Translations under genes and position numbers: made by a program | Notes under the pieces: model-generated | What the model was told of the DNA's origin: nothing | The model's input: the letters and a program-made list of their open reading frames with translations, nothing else | Database searches by the model: none | NCBI GenBank assembly: GCA_963828405.1 | Contig: CAWHEG010000031.1 | Coordinates: 2,480,001-2,544,000 of the forward strand | DNA: 64,000 nucleotides | Source: JANMJD01 sp963828405 | GTDB lineage: Bacteria > Actinomycetota > Acidimicrobiia > Acidimicrobiales > Ilumatobacteraceae | Direction: 5' to 3' | Shown: positions 33,060-42,698 of the stretch, piece after piece | Position numbering within the stretch: position 1 is the first letter of the stretch | How the letters are laid out: each line of letters opens with the position of its first letter

Positions 33060-33779
33060 GTGCATCTCACCCTCATCGCCAAGACGCCCGAACCCGGCCG
33101 GGTGAAGACCCGGCTGTGTCCGCCGTGCACCCCCGAGCAGGCGGCGGAGGTGGCCCGCGCTGCGTTCCGTGAGACGGTGGAGGCGATCGACGCCGTGGCC
33201 CGGGCCGCCTCCGGAGACGTCGGCAAGGTGCTGCTGCTCGACGGCGAGGTGCAGCCCTGGATGCCCGCCGACTACCGGATCGTCGCCCAGCGCGGCGCCG
33301 GGCTCGCCGAGCGGCTGCGACGGGGCTTCGGCGAGCTGGGTCCCGGGTTGATCGTCGGGATGGACACGCCGCGAGCAGTCCGTGGCCTGACCGCGGCCGT
33401 GTCCGCCGTGGCCGCCGGTGACGACGTGATCGGTCTCGCCACGGATGGCGGTTACTGGGTGATCGGGCTGGCCGATCCCGATGGCCGGGAGTTCGACGGC
33501 GTGGCGATGAGCCGATCGAACACCGGACTGGCCCAGATCCACCGGCTGCACGCGCTCGGCCGCAGGACGCGCACGGTGGCCATGGCCCGCGATCTCGATC
33601 ACGTCGGTGACCTGCGTGCCCTGGCCGAGTCGGACGACGACGGCCTTCTGGCGGCCACGGCGCGGCGGGTGCTCGCCGCGGCGCCCGACGCCGTGCCTGC
33701 GGGTGGGGCCGACCGGCCCCGGGTGGTCAGGCTCAACGAATGCCGAGTCGGGCATCGGATCCTGCCGGCATCCCTTTGA
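33060..33779 (+). CDS. DUF2064 / TIGR04282-like nucleotidyl- or glycosyl-transferase
   Basis: The 239-residue protein starts LTLIAKTPEPGRVKTRLCPP, the typical opening of the DUF2064 family, and has GMDTPRAVRGL and ATDGGYWVIGLADP, which correspond to the GT-A-like core. Members are often encoded beside family 2 glycosyltransferases, as here. The reaction is not settled. It starts at GTG 33060. Its last 47 bases overlap the end of the convergent radical SAM gene. Confidence 0.75.
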   Translation: MHLTLIAKTPEPGRVKTRLCPPCTPEQAAEVARAAFRETVEAIDAVARAASGDVGKVLLLDGEVQPWMPADYRIVAQRGAGLAERLRRGFGELGPGLIVGMDTPRAVRGLTAAVSAVAAGDDVIGLATDGGYWVIGLADPDGREFDGVAMSRSNTGLAQIHRLHALGRRTRTVAMARDLDHVGDLRALAESDDDGLLAATARRVLAAAPDAVPAGGADRPRVVRLNECRVGHRILPASL

Positions 33780-34584
33780 GGGCGTTGAGCAGGGCGTGGG
33801 CCGGGATGGACAGCGGGAGCACCGTGCGGGTGAGCAGCAGGTCGGTGTCGAGCCTCCCCGCACGCACGGTCGGGCCGAACGACCCCCAGTAGGCGCCGTC
33901 GGCCGTGATCGTCAGCTCACTGGGGATGTCGCGCGCCGCCGCCACCACACCGATGTCGAGTTCGTCGGCCCGACCCCGCCGCACGATCGGGCGCACGAGG
34001 TGGTCGTCGTCGGAGACCCCCATCCGGCGTACGAGTCGGCGCAGCGGGTCGAGCGACGGGTCGTCGAGCGGACCGGCCGTGGTCGTGGCGATCCTCACCC
34101 GCAGGCCGCGGGCGATCAGCCGGGGCACGGCTTCGACGACCTTGTCGAAGTTGTCCGGGCCGCGGGCCTCGTCGTTGACGTCGGGCAGGTGGGAGTCGAG
34201 CGAGATCTGCAGCGCCACGTCGGCGCCGGCGAGCGTGGCGGCCCGCTCGATGCGCTCGCCGTGGAACAACGTGCCGTTGGTCAGCAGAACCACCGGCAGG
34301 TGCTCGGCCATCGCCCGGATCGTCCCGGGCAGCCACGGCACGAGGAAGGGCTCGCCACCGGTGACCCCGAGACCGGTGAAGCCGAGCTCCGCCGCCTGAC
34401 GGGCGACCTCGAGCATCGTCGCCGCCGCCAGGTCGCGCCGCGCGCTCCGCGGAGACGACTCCGTCAGGCAGTAGGAGCAGGCCAGGTTGCAGTGGTAGTT
34501 CGAGTAGAGCCACACCCGGCCGGGCATCTCGCCGGCGGCGATCGCCGCGGAGATCGGGCCTTCGGTCACGACGGCGATGCTCAC
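33733..34584 (-). CDS. Radical SAM protein
   Basis: The 283-residue protein has the cluster motif CNLACSYC (C-x3-C-x2-C) at about residues 29-36, then GVTGGEPFL, LLTNGTLF and QISLDS, the order of MoaA/PqqE-like radical SAM enzymes. There is no C-terminal SPASM cysteine cluster. Product unknown. GTG 34584 overlaps the stop of the upstream AhpD-like gene (GTGA), so the pair is coupled and may act together. Confidence 0.8.
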   Translation of the reverse strand: MSIAVVTEGPISAAIAAGEMPGRVWLYSNYHCNLACSYCLTESSPRSARRDLAAATMLEVARQAAELGFTGLGVTGGEPFLVPWLPGTIRAMAEHLPVVLLTNGTLFHGERIERAATLAGADVALQISLDSHLPDVNDEARGPDNFDKVVEAVPRLIARGLRVRIATTTAGPLDDPSLDPLRRLVRRMGVSDDDHLVRPIVRRGRADELDIGVVAAARDIPSELTITADGAYWGSFGPTVRAGRLDTDLLLTRTVLPLSIPAHALLNALKGMPAGSDARLGIR

Positions 34585-35135
34585 AGGAGATCCTCCGCCT
34601 CGAGCCGGGCATGCACATCCGGGGAGGTGGGGAGCTCGAAGCCGGTGGCGAACCGGTTGAGGAACATCGTCGCCCCGACGGTGATGGCCAGTTCCATCAG
34701 GACGTGCTCCGGATGGTGCCGGCGGGCCGCCGCCCAGACGTCGTCGCGCACCGGCCCCGTGGCACCCGCCAGTCCGTCGATCCAGCCGATCAGCGCCTGC
34801 TCGGCCGGTTCGGGAAGGCCCTCTTCGAGGGGGACCTCGCCGCGCAGGGCGCGAACCTCGAGGTCGGAGAGCCCGACATCGAGGGCGACGGTCGTGTGGG
34901 CGTGGATGCAGTACCGGCAGCCCTGCAGGGTCGAGGTGCGCAGGATGGCGAACTCCTTGTGGCGGGTCGACGCCGCGCCCTGGCCGAGGGCGGCGCCGAC
35001 GAAGCCGAGGGCGGGACCGACCAGCTCCGGTACGTGGGCGAGCGCGGCGACGATCGGTCCCGGGTCGCCGCCGTCGAAGTACTGCCGGGTGGTGATCGGT
35101 GCGGTCGTCGCATCGAGGAGCTCGACTCTGGCCAT
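34581..35135 (-). CDS. AhpD-like carboxymuconolactone decarboxylase-family protein
   Basis: The 184-residue protein has the AhpD core: a Cys pair and His in TLQGCRYCIHAHTTVAL (CxxC-x2-H), flanked by helices. AhpD proteins reduce peroxides or support peroxiredoxins. ATG 35135 has GGGAG upstream. The gene overlaps the radical SAM gene by 4 bases and is divergent from the methyltransferase at 35203. Confidence 0.8.
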   Translation of the reverse strand: MARVELLDATTAPITTRQYFDGGDPGPIVAALAHVPELVGPALGFVGAALGQGAASTRHKEFAILRTSTLQGCRYCIHAHTTVALDVGLSDLEVRALRGEVPLEEGLPEPAEQALIGWIDGLAGATGPVRDDVWAAARRHHPEHVLMELAITVGATMFLNRFATGFELPTSPDVHARLEAEDLL

Positions 35136-35190
35136 CTCCCATCCTGTCTCACCGGGCCGCCCGACGTTACGTTCGCGGGGACCGGCGGAG

Positions 35191-35196
35191 TACCGT
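35191..35196 (+). promoter_or_regulatory. -10 box of a leaderless promoter
   Basis: TACCGT ends 6 bases before ATG 35203 of the interrupted methyltransferase gene. Confidence 0.4.
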
Positions 35197-35202
35197 CGCC
35201 CG

Positions 35203-35817
35203 ATGTCGAGCGAATCCGAACACTGGGAAGCCGTGTGGTCCACGAAACGACCCGGCGACGTGAGCTGGTTCCAGGACGATTCCGCACCGTGATTCGACCT
35301 CGTGCGCCGCGTGTCGGCGCCCTCGGACCGGATCGCGGCGATCGGTGCCGGTGCGTCGTCGCTGCTCGCCGAGCTGATCGGCGCCGGCTATCGCCGCATC
35401 GAGGCGATCGACATCTCCCCGGCGGCCCTGGCCCGGCTGGCCGAGCGGCTGGGACCGGTCGCCGACGCCGTCACCTTCCGAGTCCTCGATGTGCGCGTGG
35501 TGACCTTCGATGCTCCCGTCGACGTCTGGCACGACCGGGCCACGTTCCACTTCCTCACCTCCGACGCGGACCAGCGGACCTACGCCCGGCGGGCGGTCGA
35601 GGGGGTGCGCCCGGGCGGTCACCTGGTGATCGCCGCGTTCGCGCCGGACGGTCCGGGGGAATGCAGCGGACTCCCTGTCGCCAGGCACTCGGCGGGGACG
35701 CTGGGCGCGGTGTTCGGCGAGGCGTTCGAGCTGGTCGAATCGTTCGAACGCGACCATCGCACACCCTGGGGTTCGGCCCAACGCTTCACCCACGCCGTGT
35801 TCCGCCGAACCCGCTGA
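35203..35817 (+). pseudogene. SAM-dependent methyltransferase with an in-frame TGA
   Basis: Translation from ATG 35203 gives MSSESEHWEAVWSTKRPGDV to DDSAP and then TGA at 35290-35292; the same frame continues without further break as FDLVRRVSAPSDRIAAIGAGASSL to the end at 35817. Both parts belong to one methyltransferase of about 204 residues: the N-terminal WExxWxTKxPxDVSWFQ segment, the SAM loop IAAIGAGAS, DISPAAL, and the late HDRATFHFL and FAPDGPGECSGLPV. A single base change (for example TCA to TGA) explains it. A start inside (ATG or GTG near 35302) would lack the N-terminal region. Real nonsense mutation or sequence error are both possible. Confidence 0.8.
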
Positions 35818-35851
35818 ACCCGGGCGCCGGGCGCACGGGCGGCCGCCGCGA

Positions 35852-36895
35852 TCACGTCGTCGGGAGGATCAGGCTGAAGCGGGGCGGTCGCGCCGACGAG
35901 AGCACCAGGCGTCCGCCGTTCGCCTCGGCGAGCGCCTTCGCCGTGGCCAGGCCGATCGTCGCCGACCCAACTTCGCCGTTCGCTGGGACGGGCGCCGACA
36001 CAGGGGCCGGATCGGGGTCGTCGATCGGGAGGCCGGAGCCGTCGCCCCGACCGTGGAAGAAGATCCGATCGGTCCGCTCGGCGGGGATGCCAGCTCCCTG
36101 ATCGGCCACGTCGATCGCCGCGCCGCCCTGGATGGCGCGGGTGGTGACGAAGATGTGGCCGCCGCCGTGGCGGAGCGCGTTGTCGATCAGCGTGTCGACG
36201 ATCTGGTCGACGTCGGCCTGCGAGCCGCAGACGGGGGGGAGCGACCGGTCGGCGGTGACGTTGAGCTGGCGGCCCTCGTCGGTCGCCCGGGACGTCCAAC
36301 GCCGCTCGGCGCGATTGGCCACCGCGCTGAGCGAGATCGAACCGGCGGACGGTGGCCGGTCGCGGGTCAGCATCAGCAGGTGGTCGACGGTCACCTGCAG
36401 CCGGTCGAGCTCGGCGTGGGCGGCCGAGATCAGGTGGCTCGAACGGTCGGTGCGCTCCGCCGCCTCGACCACCAGTCGCAGGTTGGTGACCGGGCCGCGT
36501 AGCTGGCTGGAGAGTTCGTGGGCGAAGACGCGTTGGCGCTCGTCGCGCACGGCGGCCCGCTCGGCCAACCCGGAACTGGCCGCAGCGAGCACGGTGGCCA
36601 CCCGATCGATGTCGGGGTCCCCGGTGGGCACCGGATGCGGCAGGACACGGCCCGCCCCGATCTCGTCGGCCGACCGGGCGAGCTGCCGGATCGGCCGGGC
36701 GAGCTGCGCCGATCGGTGTCCGACCAGACGGACGAGGAACGACGCGCCGACGACCCCGAGCGCCGCGCAGGCGATGGCCGCACCGGGTCGGGAGTCGGCG
36801 AGGACGAACCCGAGGGCGATGCCCCCGGGAACACCGACCGCCACCCCCGCCAGGATGGCGGCCGCCCACAGCGTGGTCCGGATCCGCCGTTCCAC
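35852..36895 (-). CDS. Orphan sensor histidine kinase
   Basis: The 347-residue kinase has two N-terminal membrane helices (residues 8-34 and 38-57) with almost no outer loop, a HAMP-like linker, a phospho-acceptor His126 in FAHELSSQLRGPVTN, an N-box DTLIDNALRHG and a G-box DQGAGIP. The H-box lacks the usual Pro after the acceptor (HELRTPL). GTG 36895 follows the 2Fe-2S subunit stop by 3 bases, so it belongs to the molybdenum hydroxylase operon. No response regulator gene is present in the window. Confidence 0.8.
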   Translation of the reverse strand: MERRIRTTLWAAAILAGVAVGVPGGIALGFVLADSRPGAAIACAALGVVGASFLVRLVGHRSAQLARPIRQLARSADEIGAGRVLPHPVPTGDPDIDRVATVLAAASSGLAERAAVRDERQRVFAHELSSQLRGPVTNLRLVVEAAERTDRSSHLISAAHAELDRLQVTVDHLLMLTRDRPPSAGSISLSAVANRAERRWTSRATDEGRQLNVTADRSLPPVCGSQADVDQIVDTLIDNALRHGGGHIFVTTRAIQGGAAIDVADQGAGIPAERTDRIFFHGRGDGSGLPIDDPDPAPVSAPVPANGEVGSATIGLATAKALAEANGGRLVLSSARPPRFSLILPTT

Positions 36896-36898
36896 GGG

Positions 36899-37372
36899 CT
36901 ACGCCTGCGCCAGCTCCTCGGCGGTCCGCTCGACCGCGGCGAGGATCTTGGCGTACCCGGTGCACCGGCAGAGGTTGCCCGACAGCCCGATCCGGATCTC
37001 CTCCTGCGACGGCGCAGGGTTGGAGGCGAGCAGTGCCGTTGCCGACATGATCATCCCGGGTGTGCAGAAACCGCACTGCACACCGCCCTCCTCGAGCAGG
37101 TTGCGCTGCAGCGGGTGCAGGGCACCGCCGGTCATCACCCCCTCGACCGTCGTGATCTCCCGGTCCTGGGCCTGTACGGCGAGGAACGAGCACGAGTTGA
37201 CGGGAAGGCCGTCGAGCAGGACCATGCAGGCGCCGCACTCGCAGTCGTCGCAGCCCTCCTTGGTCCCGGTGAGCCCCACCTCGCCGCGGATCACGCTGAC
37301 CAGGTTGCGGCCCTCGTCGATCGTCACCGGGTAGGCGATCCCATTCACGCGAAGGGTGATCGTGGTGGTCAT
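36899..37372 (-). CDS. Molybdenum hydroxylase 2Fe-2S subunit
   Basis: The 157-residue small subunit has the plant-type 2Fe-2S motif EGCDDCECGACMVLLDG with a further Cys in VNSCSFL, and the second cluster in GVQCGFCTPGM and LCRCTGY. It passes electrons from the molybdenum site to the FAD subunit. ATG 37372 overlaps the stop of the FAD subunit (ATGA), giving the L-M-S order. It is intact, unlike its two partners. Confidence 0.92.
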   Translation of the reverse strand: MTTTITLRVNGIAYPVTIDEGRNLVSVIRGEVGLTGTKEGCDDCECGACMVLLDGLPVNSCSFLAVQAQDREITTVEGVMTGGALHPLQRNLLEEGGVQCGFCTPGMIMSATALLASNPAPSQEEIRIGLSGNLCRCTGYAKILAAVERTAEELAQA

Positions 37373-38274
37373 CGGGCTGCTCCAATCCCCTGGGCTCGGT
37401 TGACCGGCACCGGGAGCGCCACTCCCGAGGCCCGGTCGATGGCCGCGGCGACGGCCCGGCGGGCCATCACCCCGACGGTGTGGCGGCGATACCTGTCGCT
37501 CGCCCGCAGGTCGCTGATCGGGGTGGCCTGCTGCGACGCCATCTCGGCCACCTCGGCGAACAGCGCGTCGTCGGGTGCCCGACCGCTCATCGCCTCGGTG
37601 CCCCGAACGGCGAGGATCGTCGGGGCGACCGCGGTCAGGGCGAGCGACAGGTCGATCAGGCTGCCGTCGTCGGCCAGGGTGACCGACGCGGCGGCGCCGA
37701 CCACGGCGATCTCCATCGCCCGGCGGTACTCGAGGCGCAGATAGGCACTTGCCGAGCCGCGCCGGCCGGGCCGGGAGGTGGACGGCGACGCACAGCTCGT
37801 CGGGCGTAGCGCTCGTGCGCCCCGGGCCGGTCCACAGTTCGCCGACGCCCACCGTGCGCGAGCCCCGCGAGGAGCGCAGTTCGACCGTGGCGCCGAGCAC
37901 GACCAGCGGGGCGCCGGTGTCCATCGCCGGCGACCCGTTCATCACGTTGCCGCCGATCGTTCCGACATGGCGGGTGGCCGGCGAACCGACGCAGCGCGCT
38001 GCCGTCGGCGAGGGCCGTGAACCCGGCGACGATCATCGCGTTCGTCTCGATGTCGGCATGCGTGGCCAGCGCCCCGATCCGGACGCCGCCGTCGGCGCCG
38101 CCGACGATCGGTCGCAGGTCGGCGAGCCGATCGATGGCCACGAGGTCGGTCGGGGAGCGGGGCCTTGCCCTGGCGGGCGCCGACGACGAGGTCGCTGCCG
38201 CCGGCCACCGGGCGTGCGCCTCCGGCCAGGGCGGCGAGCACATCGTCGACGGAGGTGGCGATCGTGAAGTTCAT
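37369..38274 (-). pseudogene. Molybdenum hydroxylase FAD-binding subunit with three +1 frameshifts
   Basis: The subunit can be read only across three frames. MNFTIATSVDD to VVGARQGKAPLP runs to about 38150, DLVAIDRLADLRPIVGG to DGSAL to about 37992, VGSPATRHVGTIGGNVMNG to PARPARLG to about 37750, and AYLRLEYRRAMEIAVVG to the end. Each junction is fixed by one extra base, and the repaired protein has 300 residues with the FAD motifs ARPVAGGSDL and TIGGNV. The start (ATG 38274) overlaps the large-subunit stop and the stop overlaps the 2Fe-2S start, both as ATGA. Such neat junctions argue for recent damage or sequence error. Confidence 0.85.
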
Positions 38275-40545
38275 GACTGCATCGCCTCCCACACGCGTTC
38301 GGCGGTCATCGGGAGCTGGCGGACGGGCTTGCCGAGCGAGGGAGGCGAGCGCATTCGAGATCGCCGCCGCCGTCGGTACGTTGGGCGCCTCGGCCAATCC
38401 CTTGGCGCCCTTCGGCCCGGCGTTGGCCGTGGCGATCTGGACGAAGTGGGTGGTCACCCGGGGCGAGTCGGCGATGGTCTGCAACTTGTACTCGAGCAGC
38501 GCCGCGTTGCGCTGGCGCGCCTCGGCGTCGTACACCGTTCCCTCGGTGAGCGCCTGGCCGACACCCATCAGGATCCCGCCCTCGACCTGGCCGAGGGCGC
38601 CGACCTCGTTGAGGATCGTCCCCGAGTCGTGGGCGGCGGCGACGTCGAGCACCCGTACGACGCCGGTGTCGCGGTCGAGGCGGATGCGTACGGCGTGGCA
38701 GGAGAACTGCGGGGCGACCCAGGCGGCCATACCGAGATCGCCCACGCAACTCGATCCGACCAGCGGGGGGGCCGAGGGTGGCGCCCCCGACCCGTGGGCG
38801 ATGAGCAGCTCACCGCCGGCCGCCTCGGCGGCCAGCTCGGCGATCGGGACGGACATCGCCGGGGTGCCGGCGACATGGGCGGCGCCGTCGGCGAGCACGA
38901 TGTCGGCGGCGTCGGCCTCCAACCGCTGGGCGGCGAGGTTGCGCAGCTGGCGGCCGATCTCGGTGGCCGCCTCGACGACGGCACGGCCGTTGTTGAACAG
39001 CGTCTGGCTGCCGGTCGCCCCCATGTCGTAGGGCGCGGCCGAGGTGTCCTGGTAGATCAACTGGAAGTCCTCGGGCTGCATGCCGAGCTCGTCGGCGGCG
39101 AGCTGGCGCAGGGTCATCACGGCCCCGGTGCCGCACTCCTGGGCGCCGGTGATGATCTGGCCCGAGCCGTCACCGTCGATCTTGATGTAGGCCCCGGACG
39201 GGGCGGCGAACGACGGCCACCAGCCGATGGCGATCCCGACCGCCTCGTCGGCGGGACGGTCGTCGTCCCAGCCGATCATCTCGGCGGCCTTGGCGATGCA
39301 CTCCTGCAGGCCGATCTCGTCGTAGGTCTGGCCGCTCGGGCCGACGCGGCCGGTGTCGAGGGCGTTGAGGTGACGGAAGGCGACGGGGTCCATCCCGATC
39401 GCCGCGGCGAGCTCGTCGGTGTGCGACTCGACGGCCCAGCAGCAGCCGGGCGCCGTCGGGGCGCGCACCGAGCCCGACGGCTGGTGGTTGGTGTACACGA
39501 GATGGGCCTCGACGTGGACGTTGGGGATGCTGTACGGCCCGGCGACGTGCATCGAGGCGATCTGGCTGAAGAAGCCCGAGTCGGCCGTGTAGGCGCCGTT
39601 GTCGATCGCCAGCCAGGCCTTGCGGGCGGTGATCGTGCCGTCGCTGCGGACGCCGGTGGTGATGTCGATCACCATCCCCTCCCGCCGCCGGTCCGGGGCG
39701 ATGAACTCCTCGCGGCGGGAGAACACCAGGCGCACCGGTCGTCCGGTCGCCCGAGCGAGGGCGGCGACGTGGGCCTCGTAGTGGAAGCCGCACTTGCCGC
39801 CGAACCCGCCGCCGAGATGGGGGACGATGATCCGCACCCGGTTGGCCGGCAGCTCGAGCGTCTCGCACACCCCGGCGCGGGCGTCGAAGGGCACCTGGGT
39901 CGAGGTCCAGATGGTCACCCTGTCACCCTCCCACTGGGCGATCACGGCGCGTGGTTCGATCGGGGCGGCGTGACAGCCGTCGGCGACGTAACGGCTGGAG
40001 ACGACGATATCGGCCCCGCCGAAACCCGCCTCGACGTCACCCTTGGTGATCGAGGCGTGGGAGGCGTCGTTGCCGCGGCGCAGGAGCACGTCGCCCGCCC
40101 CGTATCCGGCCCAGCCGCTGTGCACCAGGGGCGAGTCCTCGTCCAGCGCGGCCTCGAGATCGGTGACCACGGGGAGTGGTTCGAACTCGACGACGATCGC
40201 CTCGCAGGCGGCCTCGGCGATCGCCGGCGTGGTCGCCGCCACCGCGGCGATCACCTCGCCCTCGAAGCGCACCACGTCGCCGGCGAACAGTGTTCGGTCC
40301 TGGATGAACGGCCCGTAGCGGACGTCGGGGACGTCGTCGGCGGTGAGCACGGCGAGCACCCCGGGCATCGCCCGGGCGGCCGTGACGTCGAGACGGGTGA
40401 TCCGGGCGTGGGCGATGTCCGCATAGCGGAACTTGGCCGCCAGTTGCCCGGTCATCGTCAAGTCGGCCGTGTAGCGGCCACTCCCGGTGACTTTGTCTGG
40501 ACCGTCAGCGCGAACGAATCGTCGCGCGGTGCTCGTCGTCGTCAT
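38271..40545 (-). pseudogene. Molybdenum hydroxylase large subunit (xanthine dehydrogenase family) with a C-terminal frameshift
   Basis: From ATG 40545 the frame encodes the molybdopterin subunit: GGGFGGK, QECGTGAV, TGSQTLF and the catalytic-Glu region KGLAEAPNVPTAA. One extra base near 38336-38340 throws the last 25 or so codons out of frame; repaired, the end reads LLGKPVRQLPMTAERVWEAMQS and the stop at 38271 overlaps the next ATG. Repaired length is 757. The active-site loop reads GSVRAPTAPG, not the AYxCSFR of form I CO dehydrogenase, so it is a general xanthine/aldehyde-type hydroxylase of unknown substrate. A GGGGAG site precedes the start. Confidence 0.85.
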
Positions 40546-40686
40546 GCGGTCGACTCCCCAGGGTTTCCGGTGCTGTGACGGTGCCACTCTGCCACACAGC
40601 CGGCGAGGCGGTCGTCCGCCCGGTCGGCGGGACGGCCCGCACGCCCCGTTTCGGCGCCCGATCGCCAGGAGATGCGCCGGCTGGTT

Positions 40687-40692
40687 TAGGTT
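40687..40692 (+). promoter_or_regulatory. -10 box of a leaderless promoter
   Basis: TAGGTT ends 6 bases before ATG 40699. It drives the two-gene operon that is divergent from the molybdenum hydroxylase. Confidence 0.5.
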
Positions 40693-40698
40693 CAAGCG

Positions 40699-41829
40699 AT
40701 GACCGGACGCGTGGTGGTGTGGGGAACCGGGAACGTCGGGCGCCCGGCGATCCGCGCCGTCCTCGCCCACCGCGATCTCGAGCTCGCCGGCGTGATCGTG
40801 GCCAACCCCGACAAGGCGGGCGTGGATGCCGGAACGCTCGTCGGCATCGACCCGATCGGGATCGCCGCCAGCACCGATGTCGGCGCCGTGCTCGCCGGTC
40901 GGCCCGACGCCGTCGTCTACGCCTCGTCGGGTGACTTCCGCCCGATGGAGGCGATCGGCGAGGTGCTGGCCTGCCTCGGCGCCGGCTGCAACGTCGTCAC
41001 ACCCGGCCTCTATCCGCTGTACCACCCCCGCTCCGCTCCGCCCGAGCTGGTGCGTCACGTGGAGGGGGCGTGTCACCGGGGAGGTTCGTCGATCCTCGCC
41101 ACCGGCATCGACCCCGGATGGGCGATGGATCTGCTGCCGCTGATGATCTCGGGCGTGGCCGGGGAGATCACCGAGATCCGCTGCCAGGAGCTGTTCAACT
41201 ACGCCACCTACCACGCTCCCGACGCCGTGCGCGAGCTGGTCGGCTTCGGCACCCCGCTCGATCGCACACCGCCGATGCTGCTGACCGAGGCGCTCACCTC
41301 CGTCTGGGGGCCGATGCTCCGCCTGCTTGCCGAAGGGCTCGACGTCGAGCTCCAGGGGATCGAGGTGCACACCGAACGGCGCCCGCTCGACTCGACGATC
41401 GACGTTCCCGGGATGGGGGTGTTCGAGGCCGGCACCCAGGGCGCGATGCGCTTCGAGGTGCGCGGCATCGTCGACGGCCGCGCCGCGCTGGTGCTCGAAC
41501 ACGTCACCCGGATCACCGACGACGCCGCCCCCGACTGGCCGATGCCGCCCGCCGGCAAGCAGGGGATGCACCGCGTGCTGATCACCGGGCGGCCGTCGAT
41601 CGAGGTGTCGGTCAGCGCCGACGACGGCACGGGCAATCCGGCCGAGGGCGGCAACGCCACCGCCGCGGCCCGACTCGTCCACGCCATTCCCGCCGTGTGC
41701 GCCGCGCCGCCCGGCATCCTCACCTCGCTCGACCTGCCGCTGATCGCCGGTCGCGGCCTGCGGGCGGCGTCGGAGCGCCCGGCACTGGAGCGCACGGTGC
41801 CGGACGGTGGCGCCAGCGGGCGGCCGTGA
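40699..41829 (+). CDS. Dihydrodipicolinate reductase-like NAD(P)H-dependent dehydrogenase
   Basis: The 376-residue protein has a Rossmann start VVVWGTGNVGRPAIRAV and a second domain with GIDPGWAMDLLPL. Such proteins include 2,4-diaminopentanoate dehydrogenase and related amine dehydrogenases; no substrate is fixed. Its stop overlaps the hydrolase GTG by 4 bases. Confidence 0.75.
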   Translation: MTGRVVVWGTGNVGRPAIRAVLAHRDLELAGVIVANPDKAGVDAGTLVGIDPIGIAASTDVGAVLAGRPDAVVYASSGDFRPMEAIGEVLACLGAGCNVVTPGLYPLYHPRSAPPELVRHVEGACHRGGSSILATGIDPGWAMDLLPLMISGVAGEITEIRCQELFNYATYHAPDAVRELVGFGTPLDRTPPMLLTEALTSVWGPMLRLLAEGLDVELQGIEVHTERRPLDSTIDVPGMGVFEAGTQGAMRFEVRGIVDGRAALVLEHVTRITDDAAPDWPMPPAGKQGMHRVLITGRPSIEVSVSADDGTGNPAEGGNATAAARLVHAIPAVCAAPPGILTSLDLPLIAGRGLRAASERPALERTVPDGGASGRP

Positions 41830-42677
41830 GCGGCTCGGTCGCCGTCGCCTCCACCGGCGGGGTCCGGGTCCGGCTCCATCGCCTCGGCGGTGACGGCGAG
41901 CCGCTCATCGTCTGCCACGCCACCGGCTTCCACGGACGGTGCTACGAGCCGATGGCCCGCGTGCTGGCCGAGCACTTCACGGTGTGGGCGCCCGACCTGC
42001 GCGGGCACGGTGAGACGAACGCACCCGACGACGGCGACTTCGACTGGTCCGGGATGGGCGACGACGTGCTGGCGGTCGTCGACCACCTCGGGGTGTCGCG
42101 GGTGCGGATGTTCGGACACTCGATGGGCGGGTGCGCCGTCCTGCTCGCCGAGCTCGCCCGCCCCGGGTTGCTGCAGTCCGCCTACCTGTATGAGCCGATC
42201 GTGCTCGGCGACGGGCAGGTCGCCGATCCCGAGGCGAACACGATGCCGGCGATGGCCCGCCGCCGCCGTGAGCGCTTCGGCTCACGGCCCGAAGCCCTGA
42301 TGCGCTATGCCACGCGGCCGGGCCTGAGCGTGCTGCGCGCCGACGCCCTGGCCGCCTACGTCAACGGCGGATTCGTCGACGACCCGGCCGGCGGCGTGGT
42401 CCTGGCCTGCCGACGCGAGGCGGAGGCGCGCACCTTCGAGGCGAGCGGCAAGCTGCCCGTCCGCCACCTGACGGCGATCTCGGCCCCCGTGACCGTCGCC
42501 CTGGGCCGGGTGGGTGGCGACACCGGCCCGGCTCTGTTGGCCCCGTTGGTCGCCGCCGGCCTTCGACTGGGCCGGCTCGAGGAGTACGACCGCATCGGCC
42601 ACTTCGGTCCGCTGCAGGACCCGGACTTCGTCGCCGCCCGGGTGCTCGACGCAGTCGGCGTCGTCGGGGGCCCGTGA
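41826..42677 (+). CDS. Alpha/beta hydrolase
   Basis: The 283-residue protein has an oxyanion region CHATGFHG, the nucleophile elbow GHSMGG, and a late GHFGPLQDP that supplies the His. It could open a lactone or cleave an ester. GTG 41826 lies in the last codons of the upstream dehydrogenase gene (GTGA). Confidence 0.8.
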   Translation: MSGSVAVASTGGVRVRLHRLGGDGEPLIVCHATGFHGRCYEPMARVLAEHFTVWAPDLRGHGETNAPDDGDFDWSGMGDDVLAVVDHLGVSRVRMFGHSMGGCAVLLAELARPGLLQSAYLYEPIVLGDGQVADPEANTMPAMARRRRERFGSRPEALMRYATRPGLSVLRADALAAYVNGGFVDDPAGGVVLACRREAEARTFEASGKLPVRHLTAISAPVTVALGRVGGDTGPALLAPLVAAGLRLGRLEEYDRIGHFGPLQDPDFVAARVLDAVGVVGGP

Positions 42678-42698
42678 TCGGTGCCCCGGCCACCGGGG

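Noticed and set aside
38271..40545. Form I carbon monoxide dehydrogenase
   Set aside because: The active-site loop reads GSVRAPTAPG and lacks the AYxCSFR signature.
37942..41682. A 1246-codon minus-strand frame
   Set aside because: The first 379 codons are antisense to the 40699 gene, and the end joins large and FAD subunits only because of a one-base insertion.
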